From: Blautia sp. BIOML-A1 | GTDB lineage: Bacteria > Bacillota > Clostridia > Lachnospirales > Lachnospiraceae | NCBI RefSeq assembly: GCF_009883055.1 | Contig: NZ_WWVR01000008.1 | Span: forward strand, 1-64,000 | Direction: 5' to 3' | Length of the DNA stretch: 64,000 nucleotides | In this document: positions 19,113 to 28,776 of the stretch, piece after piece | How the letters are laid out: each line of letters starts with the position of its first letter | Position numbering within the stretch: position 1 is the first letter of the stretch | Position numbers and translations under genes: made by a program | The notes under the pieces: generated by a model | The model's input: only the letters and a program-made list of their open reading frames with translations | What the model was told of the DNA's origin: nothing | The model's database searches: none

Positions 19113-20204
19113 TTAATCCAGAATATATTTTCGCAGTGCATCCGTAAATTCACCGATACGCTGCTCTGCAAGTTCTTTTAATGTAATATCCTTCATGCTT
19201 TCAATATATCCAAGCTCCTGACGATACAGCCACTTTGCATCCGCCGGGCGGATTTCCTGATAATGATTGGCCTTTACCCAGTCTTCATAGCTGATCGGTG
19301 TCGGATAACCAAGCTTCTCATCCAGAAGTTCCCTGAAATCAATCTTGTCTGCTCTTTCCTTGATTCCTTCCCAGAATTCCAGAACTTCCTCCACATGCTC
19401 ATGGATCTCATAACGTCTTGCACCACCATCATAGATGATACATTTTTCAAAAAGAGGACTGCACATGGAAAGTGTCTCTCTTCTGAATTCAGGTGCAACG
19501 ATACCGCCCTTCCAGTAGAAATCCACATCCGGAAGGTTGATTCCGGAAACACCCTTGTCCTGATATGTGCTGAAGATTCCTTCATAATAAACAGTGATAA
19601 ATCCTTCGAATTCCGGCCAGAATTCACGGATCTCTGCGGTAAGCTTCTCAAGGATATCGATTCCCTTGGTTCCGCCGATTGTAAAAATAATGATATTACG
19701 GAGTCTTGCACCATGATCTCTGTAAAAATCAGTTACATAGCGAAGGCAGTGGATCAGAGTCTCTCCACTTGCAATGATGTCACCGATCATCAGTGTGCTG
19801 TCCGGCACCATAGTAAGTTTGCTGTACTTGATCTCCAGGCCTGCGATCTCTTCTTTTTCAAATACACGCTCACTGGAAAGAAAGCTGATATCGTGAACAC
19901 GGATATGCTCTCTGTAGCATGCCTCTTCCAGAGGATAGTTCAGTGCGCCTCTAAGAATAGAAAGAATATTTGCTGTCGTAACCTTCTTCTGTTCCTTCAG
20001 ATAATAAAGCATCTGAGAAGTGGAAGAAACAAGGCAGTTGTATACCTCATAACCTACTATTTCCGGTGTATTCAGAAGCTTTCTTGATTCTGCTTCAGAA
20101 ATAATATAATACTCATTTTCATAATCTCCGCCTTCCAGACGATAGCAGGCAACACCCTGCTCGTCGAACTCCGGCACCAAAACCACATTGTTCCAGTTTT
20201 TCAT
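19113..20204 (-). CDS. Phosphoribosyltransferase-like protein, unassigned
   Basis: A 363-residue protein. A Rossmann-like core contains STLMIGDIIASGETL (about 155-170), close to the PRPP-binding loop of type I phosphoribosyltransferases, although the usual pair of acidic residues is Gly-Asp here. The flanking regions are long and match no family I can name. Start: ATG at 20204 with GAGGAAAGGGAAAAGG upstream; a GTG at 20237 with AGAGG is also possible. Because it is co-transcribed with codB, nucleobase salvage is the reasonable guess, but no substrate can be assigned. Confidence 0.6.
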   Translation of the reverse strand: MKNWNNVVLVPEFDEQGVACYRLEGGDYENEYYIISEAESRKLLNTPEIVGYEVYNCLVSSTSQMLYYLKEQKKVTTANILSILRGALNYPLEEACYREHIRVHDISFLSSERVFEKEEIAGLEIKYSKLTMVPDSTLMIGDIIASGETLIHCLRYVTDFYRDHGARLRNIIIFTIGGTKGIDILEKLTAEIREFWPEFEGFITVYYEGIFSTYQDKGVSGINLPDVDFYWKGGIVAPEFRRETLSMCSPLFEKCIIYDGGARRYEIHEHVEEVLEFWEGIKERADKIDFRELLDEKLGYPTPISYEDWVKANHYQEIRPADAKWLYRQELGYIESMKDITLKELAEQRIGEFTDALRKYILD

Positions 20205-20249
20205 TTGTACCTTTTCCCTTTCCTCTACATTCTTCACTCAAACCTCTTA

Positions 20250-20316
20250 GTTATTGTTTATTCCATTCACAATAACACATCTACAAAAGAGTATGATGAA
20301 CTGCCCGGAATGTCAA
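20250..20316 (-). promoter_or_regulatory. Promoter and inverted repeat for PRTase-codB operon
   Basis: On the minus strand TTGACA (20316-20311), 17 bases, TACTCT (20293-20288). Downstream, in the expected 5' leader, GTTATTGT (20250-20257) and ACAATAAC (20269-20276) form a perfect 8-bp inverted repeat that could be an operator or hairpin. Confidence 0.55.
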
Positions 20317-20351
20317 GTAGAAAAAGCATTTCCAGACATTTTATTCTACAC

Positions 20352-20394
20352 AAAAAAGATCTCTCTGACATCACTGGCATTGAGATCTTTTTTA
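20352..20394 (-). terminator. Terminator after pflA
   Basis: AAAAAAGATCTC (20352-20363) pairs with GAGATCTTTTTT (20382-20393); 21 bp after the pflA stop on the minus strand, and symmetrical enough to work both ways. Confidence 0.8.
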
Positions 20395-20414
20395 TTTCCA
20401 GTCTTCTGACCGGT

Positions 20415-21152
20415 TTATATCGCTCCCAGAATTTCTCTGGCGTTGTCGATCCGTTCCTTCGAAGGTGGTCTGACACCTTCCAGCGGATAAGGAATTCCTA
20501 GCTGTTCCCACTTAAATACACCAAGTGTATGGTACGGAAGCACTTCGACTCTCTCCACTGTTTTTAAAGTATGGATAAAATCTGCAAGCCTGTGGAGATA
20601 CTCATCTTTATCACTGCCTCCCGGAACCAGTACGTGGCGAATCCACATCGGTTTTCCCATATCTGACAATTTCCGTGCCATTGCCAGAATATTTTTGTTG
20701 GACTGTCCTGTAAGCTTGATATGTTCTTCTTCGTCAATCTGCTTGATATCCAGAAGAACAAGATCAGTATACTTCATAAGCTCCAGCCATTTGGAATAAA
20801 AAGGTTCCTTTTCTGTGTAAGGATTGGCACTGGTATCAAGAGTCGTATGAACTCCTGCGGCCTTTGCCTGACGGAAAAATTCAATCAGGAAATCAATCTG
20901 AAGAAGAGGTTCTCCTCCACTCACAGTGATCCCGCCTTTGTTACCCCAGTAATTCTTATAGCGAAGAGCCTGTTTCAGAAGCTGAGACGGGGTGTACTGC
21001 TGCCCCTCTCCCATTTTCCAGGTGTCCGGATTATGGCAGAACTGGCAGCGCATTGCACATCCACTCAGGAATATCACATATCTGACGCCCGGTCCGTCTA
21101 CTGATCCGAAGCTTTCCAGAGAATGGACATATCCTTTGATTTCTTCACTCAT
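20415..21152 (-). CDS. pflA: Pyruvate formate-lyase activating enzyme
   Basis: A 245-residue radical SAM enzyme that installs the glycyl radical on PflB. Cys32, Cys36 and Cys39 (CX3CX2C in SGCAMRCQFCHNPD) bind the 4Fe-4S cluster; GGEPLLQ and the later ADFIHTL and VLPYH segments are typical. Its ATG lies two bases after the pflB stop and has only a weak ribosome site, so translation is probably coupled to pflB. Operon pflB-pflA ends at a strong terminator. Confidence 0.95.
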   Translation of the reverse strand: MSEEIKGYVHSLESFGSVDGPGVRYVIFLSGCAMRCQFCHNPDTWKMGEGQQYTPSQLLKQALRYKNYWGNKGGITVSGGEPLLQIDFLIEFFRQAKAAGVHTTLDTSANPYTEKEPFYSKWLELMKYTDLVLLDIKQIDEEEHIKLTGQSNKNILAMARKLSDMGKPMWIRHVLVPGGSDKDEYLHRLADFIHTLKTVERVEVLPYHTLGVFKWEQLGIPYPLEGVRPPSKERIDNAREILGAI

Positions 21153-21154
21153 TA

Positions 21155-23410
21155 TTACATTCTGTCGTGGCAGGTTCTGGCAATAACATCCAGCTGCTGC
21201 TCTCTTGTAAGGTCGATGAATTTAACAGCATATCCGGATACACGGATTGTGAAGTTTGCATACTCTTCTTTTTCCGGATGTTCCATAGCATCGATCAGTT
21301 TTTCTTTACCGAATACGTTAACATTGAGGTGATGAGCACCCTGATCAAAGTATCCGTCAAGTACACGAACAAGGTTCTCTGTACGTTCTTCTTCTGTATG
21401 TCCCAGAGCATCAGGGTTGATGGTCTGAGTATTGGAGATACCGTCAAGGGCATCTTCATAGTCCAGTTTTGCAACAGAGTTGAGGGAAGCAAGAAGTCCG
21501 TTCTGCTCTGCTCCGTAGGACGGGTTGGCACCAGGTGCAAGCGGTTCGCCTGCTTTTCTTCCATCCGGAAGGGATCCTGTAGCTTTACCATAAACAACAT
21601 TGGATGTAATGGTAAGAATGGAAGTAGTAGGTTTGGAATCACGATAGGTATGGATGTGTTTCAGTTTCTCAAGGAATGTAGAAAGCAGTGTTGTTGCGAT
21701 CTCATCTGCTCTGTCATCATCGTTACCATAACGTGGGAAGTCACCTTCTACAATGAAGTCTGTTGTGATTCCGTCTTCGTCACGAACAGCTTTAACTTTT
21801 GCATATTTGATAGCGGACAAGGAGTCTACTACGTGAGAGAATCCAGCGATACCAGTTGCGAAAGAACGGTCAACCTTTGTATCGATCAGAGCCATCTCTG
21901 CTGCTTCATAGTAGTATTTGTCATGCATGTAGTGGATCATGTTCAGTGTTCCAACATACAGATGAGCCAGCCAGTCCATCATCTTGTCATATTTAGCAAC
22001 TACTTCGTCATAATCAAGATACTCAGAAGTAATCGGCTGATAGTTCGGTCCTACCTGCTGTTTTGTCTTCTCATCAACACCACCGTTGATAGCATACAGA
22101 AGGCATTTTGCAAGGTTTGCACGCGCTCCGAAGAACTGCATTTCCTTACCTGTCTCAGTAGCGGATACACAGCAGCAGATGCTGTAGTCATCGCCCCATA
22201 CCGGACGCATAACATCATCATTCTCATACTGAACAGAGCTTGTCAGCACGGAGATGTCAGCTGTATATTTTTTGAAGTTTTCAGGCAGTCTTGAAGAATA
22301 CAGAACTGTAAGGTTCGGTTCCGGAGCCGGTCCCATGTTTTCCAGTGTATGCAGGAAACGGAAGTCGTTCTTTGTTACCATGGAACGTCCGTCCTGTCCC
22401 ATACCTGCTACTTCCAGAGTTGCCCATACCGGGTCACCGGAGAACAGCTGGTTGTAAGAAGGAATACGGGCGAATTTAACCATACGGAATTTCATTACCA
22501 TGTGGTCAACAAGCTCCTGAGCTTCTTTCTCTGTAAGAGTTCCGTTAGCAAGGTCTCTTTCGATATAAACATCAAGGAATGTGGAGATACGTCCAACACT
22601 CATTGCAGCACCGTTCTGAGTCTTGATTGCTGCCAGATATCCAAAGTACAGCCACTGGAATGCTTCTCTTGCATTTTTAGCCGGCTCGGAAATATCAAAT
22701 CCGTATGCTTCAGCCATAACTTTCATTCCTTTAAGAGCACGGATCTGATCTGCGATCTCTTCACGAAGCTGGAAGTCATAACGTCTCATACCCTGACGGT
22801 CGCATGCTGCGAAGTCTTTCTGTTTTCCTTCGATCAGAGCATCGATACCATACAGAGCAACTCGTCTGTAGTCACCAACGATACGTCCACGTCCGTAAGT
22901 ATCCGGAAGACCTGTCAGGATCTTGCTGTGACGGGCTAATTTCATCTCTGGTGTGTAGATATCAAATACACCCTGGTTATGTGTTTTGAATTCATAGTTG
23001 TGGAATACGTCTTTGATCTTGTCACTTACCTTGTATCCGTAAGTTTCGCAGGCCTGCTCTGCCATTTTGATTCCACCGTATGGCATAAATGCACGTTTCA
23101 GCGGTTTGTCAGTCTGAAGACCAACAACTGTTTCAAGATCTTTGAGATCTTCGTCGATGTATCCTGGGCCATATGCTGTCAGAGATGTAACAACCTCTGT
23201 TTCCATATCCAGAACTCCGCCTTTGGCACGTTCTTCTTTCTGCAGTTCCTGAAGTTTTCCCCACAGTTTATTTGTTGCTTCTGTTGGTCCTTCCAGGAAG
23301 GAAGCGTCTCCGTCATATGGTGTGTAGTTCATCGAGATAAAGTTACGGACGTCGATTTTTTCTTTCCAACGGTTTCCTTTGAAACCTTCCCACTGTGAAA
23401 AGTTTTTCAT
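21155..23410 (-). CDS. pflB: Formate acetyltransferase (pyruvate formate-lyase)
   Basis: Glycyl-radical enzyme converting pyruvate and CoA to acetyl-CoA and formate in anaerobic fermentation; cytoplasmic, 751 residues. The active-site cysteines lie in a run of three ([10 protein letters not shown]), and the radical glycine is Gly726 (RVSGYAVKF), 25 residues from the end as usual. ATG with AGAGAGGTGC. A well-spaced promoter and a palindromic site lie 95-150 bp upstream. High expression is expected from codon choice and the near-consensus promoter. Confidence 0.97.
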   Translation of the reverse strand: MKNFSQWEGFKGNRWKEKIDVRNFISMNYTPYDGDASFLEGPTEATNKLWGKLQELQKEERAKGGVLDMETEVVTSLTAYGPGYIDEDLKDLETVVGLQTDKPLKRAFMPYGGIKMAEQACETYGYKVSDKIKDVFHNYEFKTHNQGVFDIYTPEMKLARHSKILTGLPDTYGRGRIVGDYRRVALYGIDALIEGKQKDFAACDRQGMRRYDFQLREEIADQIRALKGMKVMAEAYGFDISEPAKNAREAFQWLYFGYLAAIKTQNGAAMSVGRISTFLDVYIERDLANGTLTEKEAQELVDHMVMKFRMVKFARIPSYNQLFSGDPVWATLEVAGMGQDGRSMVTKNDFRFLHTLENMGPAPEPNLTVLYSSRLPENFKKYTADISVLTSSVQYENDDVMRPVWGDDYSICCCVSATETGKEMQFFGARANLAKCLLYAINGGVDEKTKQQVGPNYQPITSEYLDYDEVVAKYDKMMDWLAHLYVGTLNMIHYMHDKYYYEAAEMALIDTKVDRSFATGIAGFSHVVDSLSAIKYAKVKAVRDEDGITTDFIVEGDFPRYGNDDDRADEIATTLLSTFLEKLKHIHTYRDSKPTTSILTITSNVVYGKATGSLPDGRKAGEPLAPGANPSYGAEQNGLLASLNSVAKLDYEDALDGISNTQTINPDALGHTEEERTENLVRVLDGYFDQGAHHLNVNVFGKEKLIDAMEHPEKEEYANFTIRVSGYAVKFIDLTREQQLDVIARTCHDRM

Positions 23411-23504
23411 TTTGCACCTCTCTAAAATATAATTTATTCCGCGTATGTCCAGTCTAACTTTCTTGACAAAAAGAAAAATAAGACCGGAATCTTATTAGTT
23501 TCAA

Positions 23505-23560
23505 GTGAACACTCCCTTGTTCACGACGCTAGTGTACACTATGGCATATGCCCTTGTCAA
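23505..23560 (-). promoter_or_regulatory. pflB promoter with overlapping palindrome
   Basis: On the minus strand TTGACA (23560-23555), 18 bases, TACACT (23536-23531), followed right at the expected start site by GTGAACA-6-TGTTCAC (23505-23524), a perfect 7-bp inverted repeat. Its position suggests a repressor operator. It does not match the Rex consensus closely. Confidence 0.6.
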
Positions 23561-23674
23561 TTCTTTAACGTATGCTTTTAATTTAGTACAATTTCTGGAC
23601 GTATTTGGATGTTTTTTATCAATATCTTGTGGTTTCATACGTTTTTCAGTCCCATAAAGTTCGTAAAAAAGTAC

Positions 23675-23702
23675 AAAAAAAGCAGCTCTCGCTGCTTTTA
23701 TA
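23675..23702 (-). terminator. Terminator of the TetR gene
   Basis: AAAAGCAGC, loop TCTC, GCTGCTTTT; overlaps the last codons of the regulator gene and runs into a T tract on the minus strand. Confidence 0.75.
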
Positions 23703-24333
23703 TTTCCCCATTCCATACATCAATATGCAGTAGATGAAACAGCAAGGCAAATATGGACTGATAGATCGTTCGTTCCTTAAGTGCTGTACTGTCCATATAT
23801 CCAAGATGCATCTTAACAGCTACAGACACTGTACTGTCAACAATATTGGAAACGATCACTTCAGCATCCATAAGATCAGATACTCCAGACAGTTTCCCAA
23901 GTGTTTCTACATAATCAATAAGCACTTTATATTCCTGCTGGCGGACCTTCAAAATCTCCCTGGTATAACGTGCAGACTGATAAAATCTCCAGTAAAACAC
24001 TGTCCGCTCAGGATCACTCATGAGAAATTTCCAATAAGCACTCCACAAAGTCCAGCACGTTTCTTCTGATTCCTGTGCGGTCCTTTGTTCGGTTGTCTGC
24101 TTCTCGATCAGCGCTTTCATCATCCCTGCAATTTCACTGTCTATCTCAAGAAAAGAGGTTTCCATCAGATCAAAGAGATCTCTGTAACACTGGTAAATAT
24201 ATGGATCGGAAAGTTCACATCCTTTGGACACTTTACGAACAGTAACCCCCTCGATTCCATCTTCTGTTACTACCTTGTACACTGAACGCCGAAGCCTTTC
24301 TCTCAGTTCTTCCCGAGTATATTTACGAGCCAT
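23698..24333 (-). CDS. TetR/AcrR family transcriptional regulator
   Basis: A 211-residue protein with an N-terminal helix-turn-helix (about 10-55; VTEDGIEGVTVRKVSKGCELSDPYIYQCYRD) and a helical ligand-binding domain. ATG after AGGAGGAAGG. Monocistronic, with its own terminator. It is divergent from the TerD-AIM24 pair and upstream of pflB; either could be a target, and nothing in the sequence decides it. Confidence 0.85.
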   Translation of the reverse strand: MARKYTREELRERLRRSVYKVVTEDGIEGVTVRKVSKGCELSDPYIYQCYRDLFDLMETSFLEIDSEIAGMMKALIEKQTTEQRTAQESEETCWTLWSAYWKFLMSDPERTVFYWRFYQSARYTREILKVRQQEYKVLIDYVETLGKLSGVSDLMDAEVIVSNIVDSTVSVAVKMHLGYMDSTALKERTIYQSIFALLFHLLHIDVWNGEI

Positions 24334-24620
24334 TCCTTCCTCCTGTAATTCTGCAACTGGCTGGCTCGTTTACGGCCCCTATAGCTTTGCGTCACTGCGT
24401 TACCACAGTTTTGCCCTTTATAAAGTTAAATTTATCATATCCTAATTTTTTCCTTTTTTCAACTGCTGCGTCAAAAATTAACAAAAATTAATGTAATTAC
24501 AAATTTATTTGCTAAACTCGTTTATCCAATTTTTATAAAAATATTATTACTCCCTCTGCCCCATAACATGATATGATAAAAACAGAAAACAACCTGACAG
24601 TTAACACAGGGAGGTAGATC
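24334..24620. promoter_or_regulatory. Divergent promoter region, TetR versus TerD
   Basis: AT-rich spacer without a gene. TATGAT near 24571 could serve as a -10 for the plus-strand TerD gene; no good -35 is seen. No riboswitch or clear operator was recognised. Confidence 0.35.
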
Positions 24621-25295
24621 ATGCTTCAAATTCCCACCAAAACAAAACCGGCATACAATGCCGGAAATATATTGACGCTCAATCAGAAAAGCCAGTGCCT
24701 TGCTTCACCTGTTGCCCCCGCAAAGCACAGCACTCCACAGCTTCGTAACCTCATCCAGAAGGGCCAGAAAGTCCGGATCGGCATGGTCGGGCAGCTCCCG
24801 CGGCTGCGGGTTGCCCTTGGCTGGAATGTCTCCAATCTTCAGTGTGACATAGACCTTTCAGCCTATCTTCTGGATGCTTCGGGCAAAGTTCCAGGTGATG
24901 ACTGGTTCGTTTTTTATGGACAGACTTCAAGCCCGAACAAAAGCGTCACTCTGCATATCAATGAGTCCTCTTCTGACCGTGAATATGCAGACATTGATTT
25001 TTTCAGACTTGATCCTTCCATCCGCAAGATTGTTTTTGTCCTCACAATCAATGAGGCTCTGGAGCGAAATTTGAATTTCAGCATGGTCCAGGACGCTTAT
25101 ATCCGCATTCTCAATCCGGATTCCGGTCAGGAAATCTACAGTTTTATGCTGACAGATTATTATGACAACGTCACCTCCATGATGCTCGGAGAGATTTATC
25201 TACATAACACAGAATGGAAATTCAATGCCATCGGAAACGGAGTCGCCAGAGATCTTGCCGGACTCTGCCAGCTGTATGGTGTTGAAACAAACTAA
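24621..25295 (+). CDS. TerD family protein with degenerate Ca2+ loop
   Basis: A 224-residue protein. After a 45-residue non-conserved extension comes a TerD fold: GQKVRI, VALGWNV, DIDLSAYLLD, FYGQ, a late DAYIRILN and [18 protein letters not shown]. TerD proteins bind Ca2+ and act in membrane-linked stress and phage responses. Where the two other TerD copies in the window have the acidic GDGxGDDE loop, this one has an unrelated NESSSDREYADID segment, so Ca2+ binding may be lost or altered. Strong ribosome site GGGAGGT. First of two genes with AIM24. Confidence 0.88.
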   Translation: MLQIPTKTKPAYNAGNILTLNQKSQCLASPVAPAKHSTPQLRNLIQKGQKVRIGMVGQLPRLRVALGWNVSNLQCDIDLSAYLLDASGKVPGDDWFVFYGQTSSPNKSVTLHINESSSDREYADIDFFRLDPSIRKIVFVLTINEALERNLNFSMVQDAYIRILNPDSGQEIYSFMLTDYYDNVTSMMLGEIYLHNTEWKFNAIGNGVARDLAGLCQLYGVETN

Positions 25296-25309
25296 CGGGA
25301 GGTAATTTT

Positions 25310-26014
25310 ATGCTTACTTTTGAAACAGTAAATGAACTGACACTCAAGGTCACCAGCACAGGAAATGATACTATCTTTACCAAAGCCGGTGCTTTTATCG
25401 CAGGTGACTGCGGCGGAAATACAAACTATCGCTTCGAAAAGGTTCTCCTCGGGCCACAGAAGAGTCTTGCACAGGCGGCTCTCGGCTCTCTGATGCGCCG
25501 CGTCACAGGCGAGAATATTCCCCTGATGAAAGTTACTATGAACGGACCTTCTGAGACTTTCTATGCAGTAAATGCACAGCATGTTGTTATCTATAAGCTG
25601 GAACCGGGTGAGACTATCTCTGTTGAATCCGAGAATCTTCTCGCATTTACGCAGGACTGCAAATACAGTGTACGCTTTATCGGTGTCGGTGTTTTGTCTC
25701 AGAAAGGTTTTGCCACCACAACACTTACCGGAACCGGAAGTGAAGCCTATGTAGCCATCCTCACCGATGGAAACCCGATTGCCCTCAGCAATGTACAGAC
25801 ACACAATACTATTTCTGTCGATCCGGACGCGGTGATCTGCTGGATGGGCGATGGCTCCTGTGATCCACGCATTACCACAGACGTAAACTGGAAGACCTTT
25901 ATCGGTCAGGCCTCCGGTGAATCCTATTCCTTTGAATGGCACGGCAATCTGCCCGTAACCGTCATTATTCAGCCTTCTGAGCGCAGAGGCGGCATCCGCA
26001 TCGGAATTGATTAA
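25310..26014 (+). CDS. AIM24 family protein
   Basis: A 234-residue all-beta protein of the AIM24 (former DUF124) family, which recurs in bacterial Ter stress modules; the fold is an elongated double beta-helix trimer and no catalytic role is known. Typical are FTKAGAFIAGDCGG near the N terminus and LTGTGSEAYVAI in the second half. It starts 15 bp after the TerD gene behind GGGAGGT and is followed by a terminator shared with the convergent Ca2+ ATPase. Confidence 0.85.
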   Translation: MLTFETVNELTLKVTSTGNDTIFTKAGAFIAGDCGGNTNYRFEKVLLGPQKSLAQAALGSLMRRVTGENIPLMKVTMNGPSETFYAVNAQHVVIYKLEPGETISVESENLLAFTQDCKYSVRFIGVGVLSQKGFATTTLTGTGSEAYVAILTDGNPIALSNVQTHNTISVDPDAVICWMGDGSCDPRITTDVNWKTFIGQASGESYSFEWHGNLPVTVIIQPSERRGGIRIGID

Positions 26015-26041
26015 CATTTCTTTACTATAAAGAACATAAAG

Positions 26042-26074
26042 AAAGCCCTCTGTCACTCGACAGAGGGTTTTCTG
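26042..26074. terminator. Bidirectional terminator, AIM24 / Ca2+ ATPase
   Basis: AAAGCCCTCTGTC (26042-26054), loop ACTC, GACAGAGGGTTTT (26059-26071): 13-bp stem between convergent genes. Confidence 0.85.
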
Positions 26075-26090
26075 GGTTTAACGTAACTTT

Positions 26091-28760
26091 TTATTTACCG
26101 GATTTCACGATTGCTTTTCGTACCATATCCACTGGGATGATCAGTGCACCCAGTACCATGGAGACAAGCAGTGCTTTCAGTGTCAGTGGAGTTGTACTGA
26201 ATACTTCACCACCAATCTGGATCAGAACTGTCTGCATGACAAAGATTGCACCCATGACCAGGACAAATCTCTTATTCTCTCCAATATGCTCAAACAGATT
26301 GAATTTCTCAGATCTGGTATTCAGACTGTTAAAGATGATGGAATAGATAAAGAATGCAAACATAAATGTCTTCTCATAAAGTTCCGGATCAGCACATCCT
26401 GCCGGCATAACTGCCGTTGTGATCCCGCCGATATTCTCCAGAATCAGAATGGAACCAAGTGTGATAAATACCGCACTCACCCCAATTGCAGATTTGATGT
26501 AGCCTGTCAGGATATCATCACTTCTCTTTGCCGGCTGTTCATTCATATAACGATTCAGGATTGGCTCACCACCAAATGCCATAGCTGCCAGCGTATCCAT
26601 GATCAGGTTGATCCACAGGATCTGAACAATGGAAAACGGCTCTGTCCATCCAAGAATCGGTGCAAGAATATTCATCAGCAGAGTACTGATATTTACAGTC
26701 AGCTGGAAGATCAGGAACTTGCCGACAGATTTCGCCATGGTTCGGCTGTTTAATACACAGTCCTTGATGGAAGTCAGACTGTTGTTCAGAATAACAACAT
26801 CTCCTGCCTCCTGTGCAACTGCTGTTCCATCTCCCATTGCAAATCCGATATCCGCCTGTTTCAGTGCCGGTGCATCATTGACACCGTCTCCTGTCATACC
26901 ACAGACATCGTCAAGCTGCTGTGCAATTGTGACAAGACGTTTCTTATCCAGAGGTTTCGCACGACTGACAACACGAAGCATCGGAAGTTTTTTCTTAAGT
27001 TCTTCGTCGGAAAGCTGTTCCAGTTCATCATGAGTAAGAACAACTTCTGTCTTCTCATCCTTGAGGATTCCGGCTTCTTTTGCAATTGCAACAGCTGTTT
27101 CTTCTGCATCACCTGTAACCATAACCACCTGGATTCCGGCATGGTTCAGAACCTCAACTGTCTCAATCGCATCTTTTCTTACGTTATCTCTCAGGCTGAG
27201 AACTGCAAGGAGGATTTTCTGGCTTCCTGTGATCTTCACTACAGAAAGAAGCTTCATGGTTCTCTTTGCCTGTGCAACCATCTGCTCTTCTACTTTTGCC
27301 TTTTCAGAAGGAGTGAAGTCTATAACCCTGCCGTCTTCTGTCATATAATGTGTCACTTCATTGATGATGTTCTCCGTAGCACCTTTCCAGTAAACCGTTC
27401 CATCATTCAATTCTACAGTCGCACATTTTTTCTCGGAATCAAATCCGCTGATTTCCTTTACCTTAGATGCATCAACCTTCTCCGGACCGCCCTTTGTGAT
27501 GGAATAAGTCAGAAGAGCACGGTCCATGTTGTTGCTTCCGATCGCCCTGCCTTCAGAAATCTTTGCAAGGTTATTCAGAGTGATCGCTTCCAGAAAATCA
27601 TTATGTGAAATATGATCAACAATTCTTCCATCTCCCAGCACAAACTCTACCAGAGAAAGATTTCCCTCCGTGATAGTTCCTGTCTTGTCACTGAACAGAA
27701 GATTCATATAAGCAGAATCTGAAAAAGCAGCCTTGTGACTTACAAGGATATTCTTTTTGTACATGGATTCTGTATTCATGGACTGAACCAGACTGTTCAT
27801 CATCGGAAGACCTTCCGGCACTGCCATGATAACGATAGAAGCCATCAGCATAACTGCCTCTGCGATCAGAAGGATCACAAATACAGGTGTGATTGCTTCA
27901 TCTGCACGGATAATGGAAAGGAACACCTGAAGCACACCTGCGATCACAGCTGCTGAAACACCAAGCTTACCGATTCCTCCGGCAACAACCTCAAGCTTAA
28001 GACTGGAAGTATCCTTACGTTCTTCTTCCTCATTGTCATCCGTAAGAGCTTTATTGATCTTACCAAGCTCAGATGCATCACCGATCACCGTTGCCACCAT
28101 ATAAGCTTCCCCACTGGTTACAACAGATCCCATAAATACCTTGTGTGCAGAAGAGTAATCCGTGGATTCTGCCTCTTCCATACTGTCAGCAGCCGTCTTG
28201 GATTCATCACGTGACTCTCCATTCAGTGCTGCCTGGGACACCTTCACATTTCCTTTAAACAAAAGTCCGTCAACCGGAACCTTGTCACCTGCCTGGATCA
28301 GGATCGTGTCTCCCTTTACAATGTCACTTGTCAGGATTTTGACAAGTTTTCCGTTTCGAAATACCTTAGCGTAGGTTTTGTTGTACTCTTCCTGCAAAGC
28401 CTCGCTTCTTGATGTATTTCTGTATTCGGACAGGGTGCTGAATCCTGTTGCAAGTGCAATCGCAATTACAATACTGATAATCTCGATAACATCATTCTCG
28501 CCGCCCAGTGCCGGAACGATCACTCCAAGAATCGCCAAAACGATCTTAAGTACCAGTGCAAGGCAGAGAACCTTGATCCAGATATCATTAAAAGCACCGA
28601 TAAACATAGACCAGAGCGATTCCGCTTCTTTCTTGGCAAGTGCATTCGTTCCATACTGCTGTTTACTCTGTGCAGCCTGTTCTTCCGTCAAGCCCTGTTC
28701 AAGGGTTTTTCTGTTCAGCAGTTCCTTCGTCAGAACTGCTTTGTTTTGATTCTCACTCAT
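26091..28760 (-). CDS. Calcium-translocating P-type ATPase
   Basis: A P2-type cation pump of 889 residues with ten predicted membrane segments. The phosphorylated Asp358 is in FSDKTGT; the TGE-like actuator motif region, MTGDGVNDAPALKQADIGFAMG and the VPEGLP of segment 4 mark it as a Ca2+ exporter. The start is the ATG at 28760 behind GGAGG; the frame extends 39 codons further into the terD gene upstream, without support. It is the last gene of the Ter operon, 16 bp after terD, which links Ca2+ transport to the Ca2+-binding TerD proteins. Confidence 0.92.
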   Translation of the reverse strand: MSENQNKAVLTKELLNRKTLEQGLTEEQAAQSKQQYGTNALAKKEAESLWSMFIGAFNDIWIKVLCLALVLKIVLAILGVIVPALGGENDVIEIISIVIAIALATGFSTLSEYRNTSRSEALQEEYNKTYAKVFRNGKLVKILTSDIVKGDTILIQAGDKVPVDGLLFKGNVKVSQAALNGESRDESKTAADSMEEAESTDYSSAHKVFMGSVVTSGEAYMVATVIGDASELGKINKALTDDNEEEERKDTSSLKLEVVAGGIGKLGVSAAVIAGVLQVFLSIIRADEAITPVFVILLIAEAVMLMASIVIMAVPEGLPMMNSLVQSMNTESMYKKNILVSHKAAFSDSAYMNLLFSDKTGTITEGNLSLVEFVLGDGRIVDHISHNDFLEAITLNNLAKISEGRAIGSNNMDRALLTYSITKGGPEKVDASKVKEISGFDSEKKCATVELNDGTVYWKGATENIINEVTHYMTEDGRVIDFTPSEKAKVEEQMVAQAKRTMKLLSVVKITGSQKILLAVLSLRDNVRKDAIETVEVLNHAGIQVVMVTGDAEETAVAIAKEAGILKDEKTEVVLTHDELEQLSDEELKKKLPMLRVVSRAKPLDKKRLVTIAQQLDDVCGMTGDGVNDAPALKQADIGFAMGDGTAVAQEAGDVVILNNSLTSIKDCVLNSRTMAKSVGKFLIFQLTVNISTLLMNILAPILGWTEPFSIVQILWINLIMDTLAAMAFGGEPILNRYMNEQPAKRSDDILTGYIKSAIGVSAVFITLGSILILENIGGITTAVMPAGCADPELYEKTFMFAFFIYSIIFNSLNTRSEKFNLFEHIGENKRFVLVMGAIFVMQTVLIQIGGEVFSTTPLTLKALLVSMVLGALIIPVDMVRKAIVKSGK

Positions 28761-28776
28761 CCGGTGAATACCTCCA

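Noticed and set aside
20721..23398. Plus-strand frames opposite pflA and pflB
   Set aside because: Shadows of strongly conserved enzymes; no start signals.
23501..23716. 71-codon minus-strand frame between TetR and pflB
   Set aside because: Runs through the TetR terminator and the pflB promoter, and has no family resemblance.
25292..26056. 254-codon minus-strand frame opposite AIM24
   Set aside because: AIM24 on the plus strand has a ribosome site and family motifs; the opposite frame crosses the terminator.
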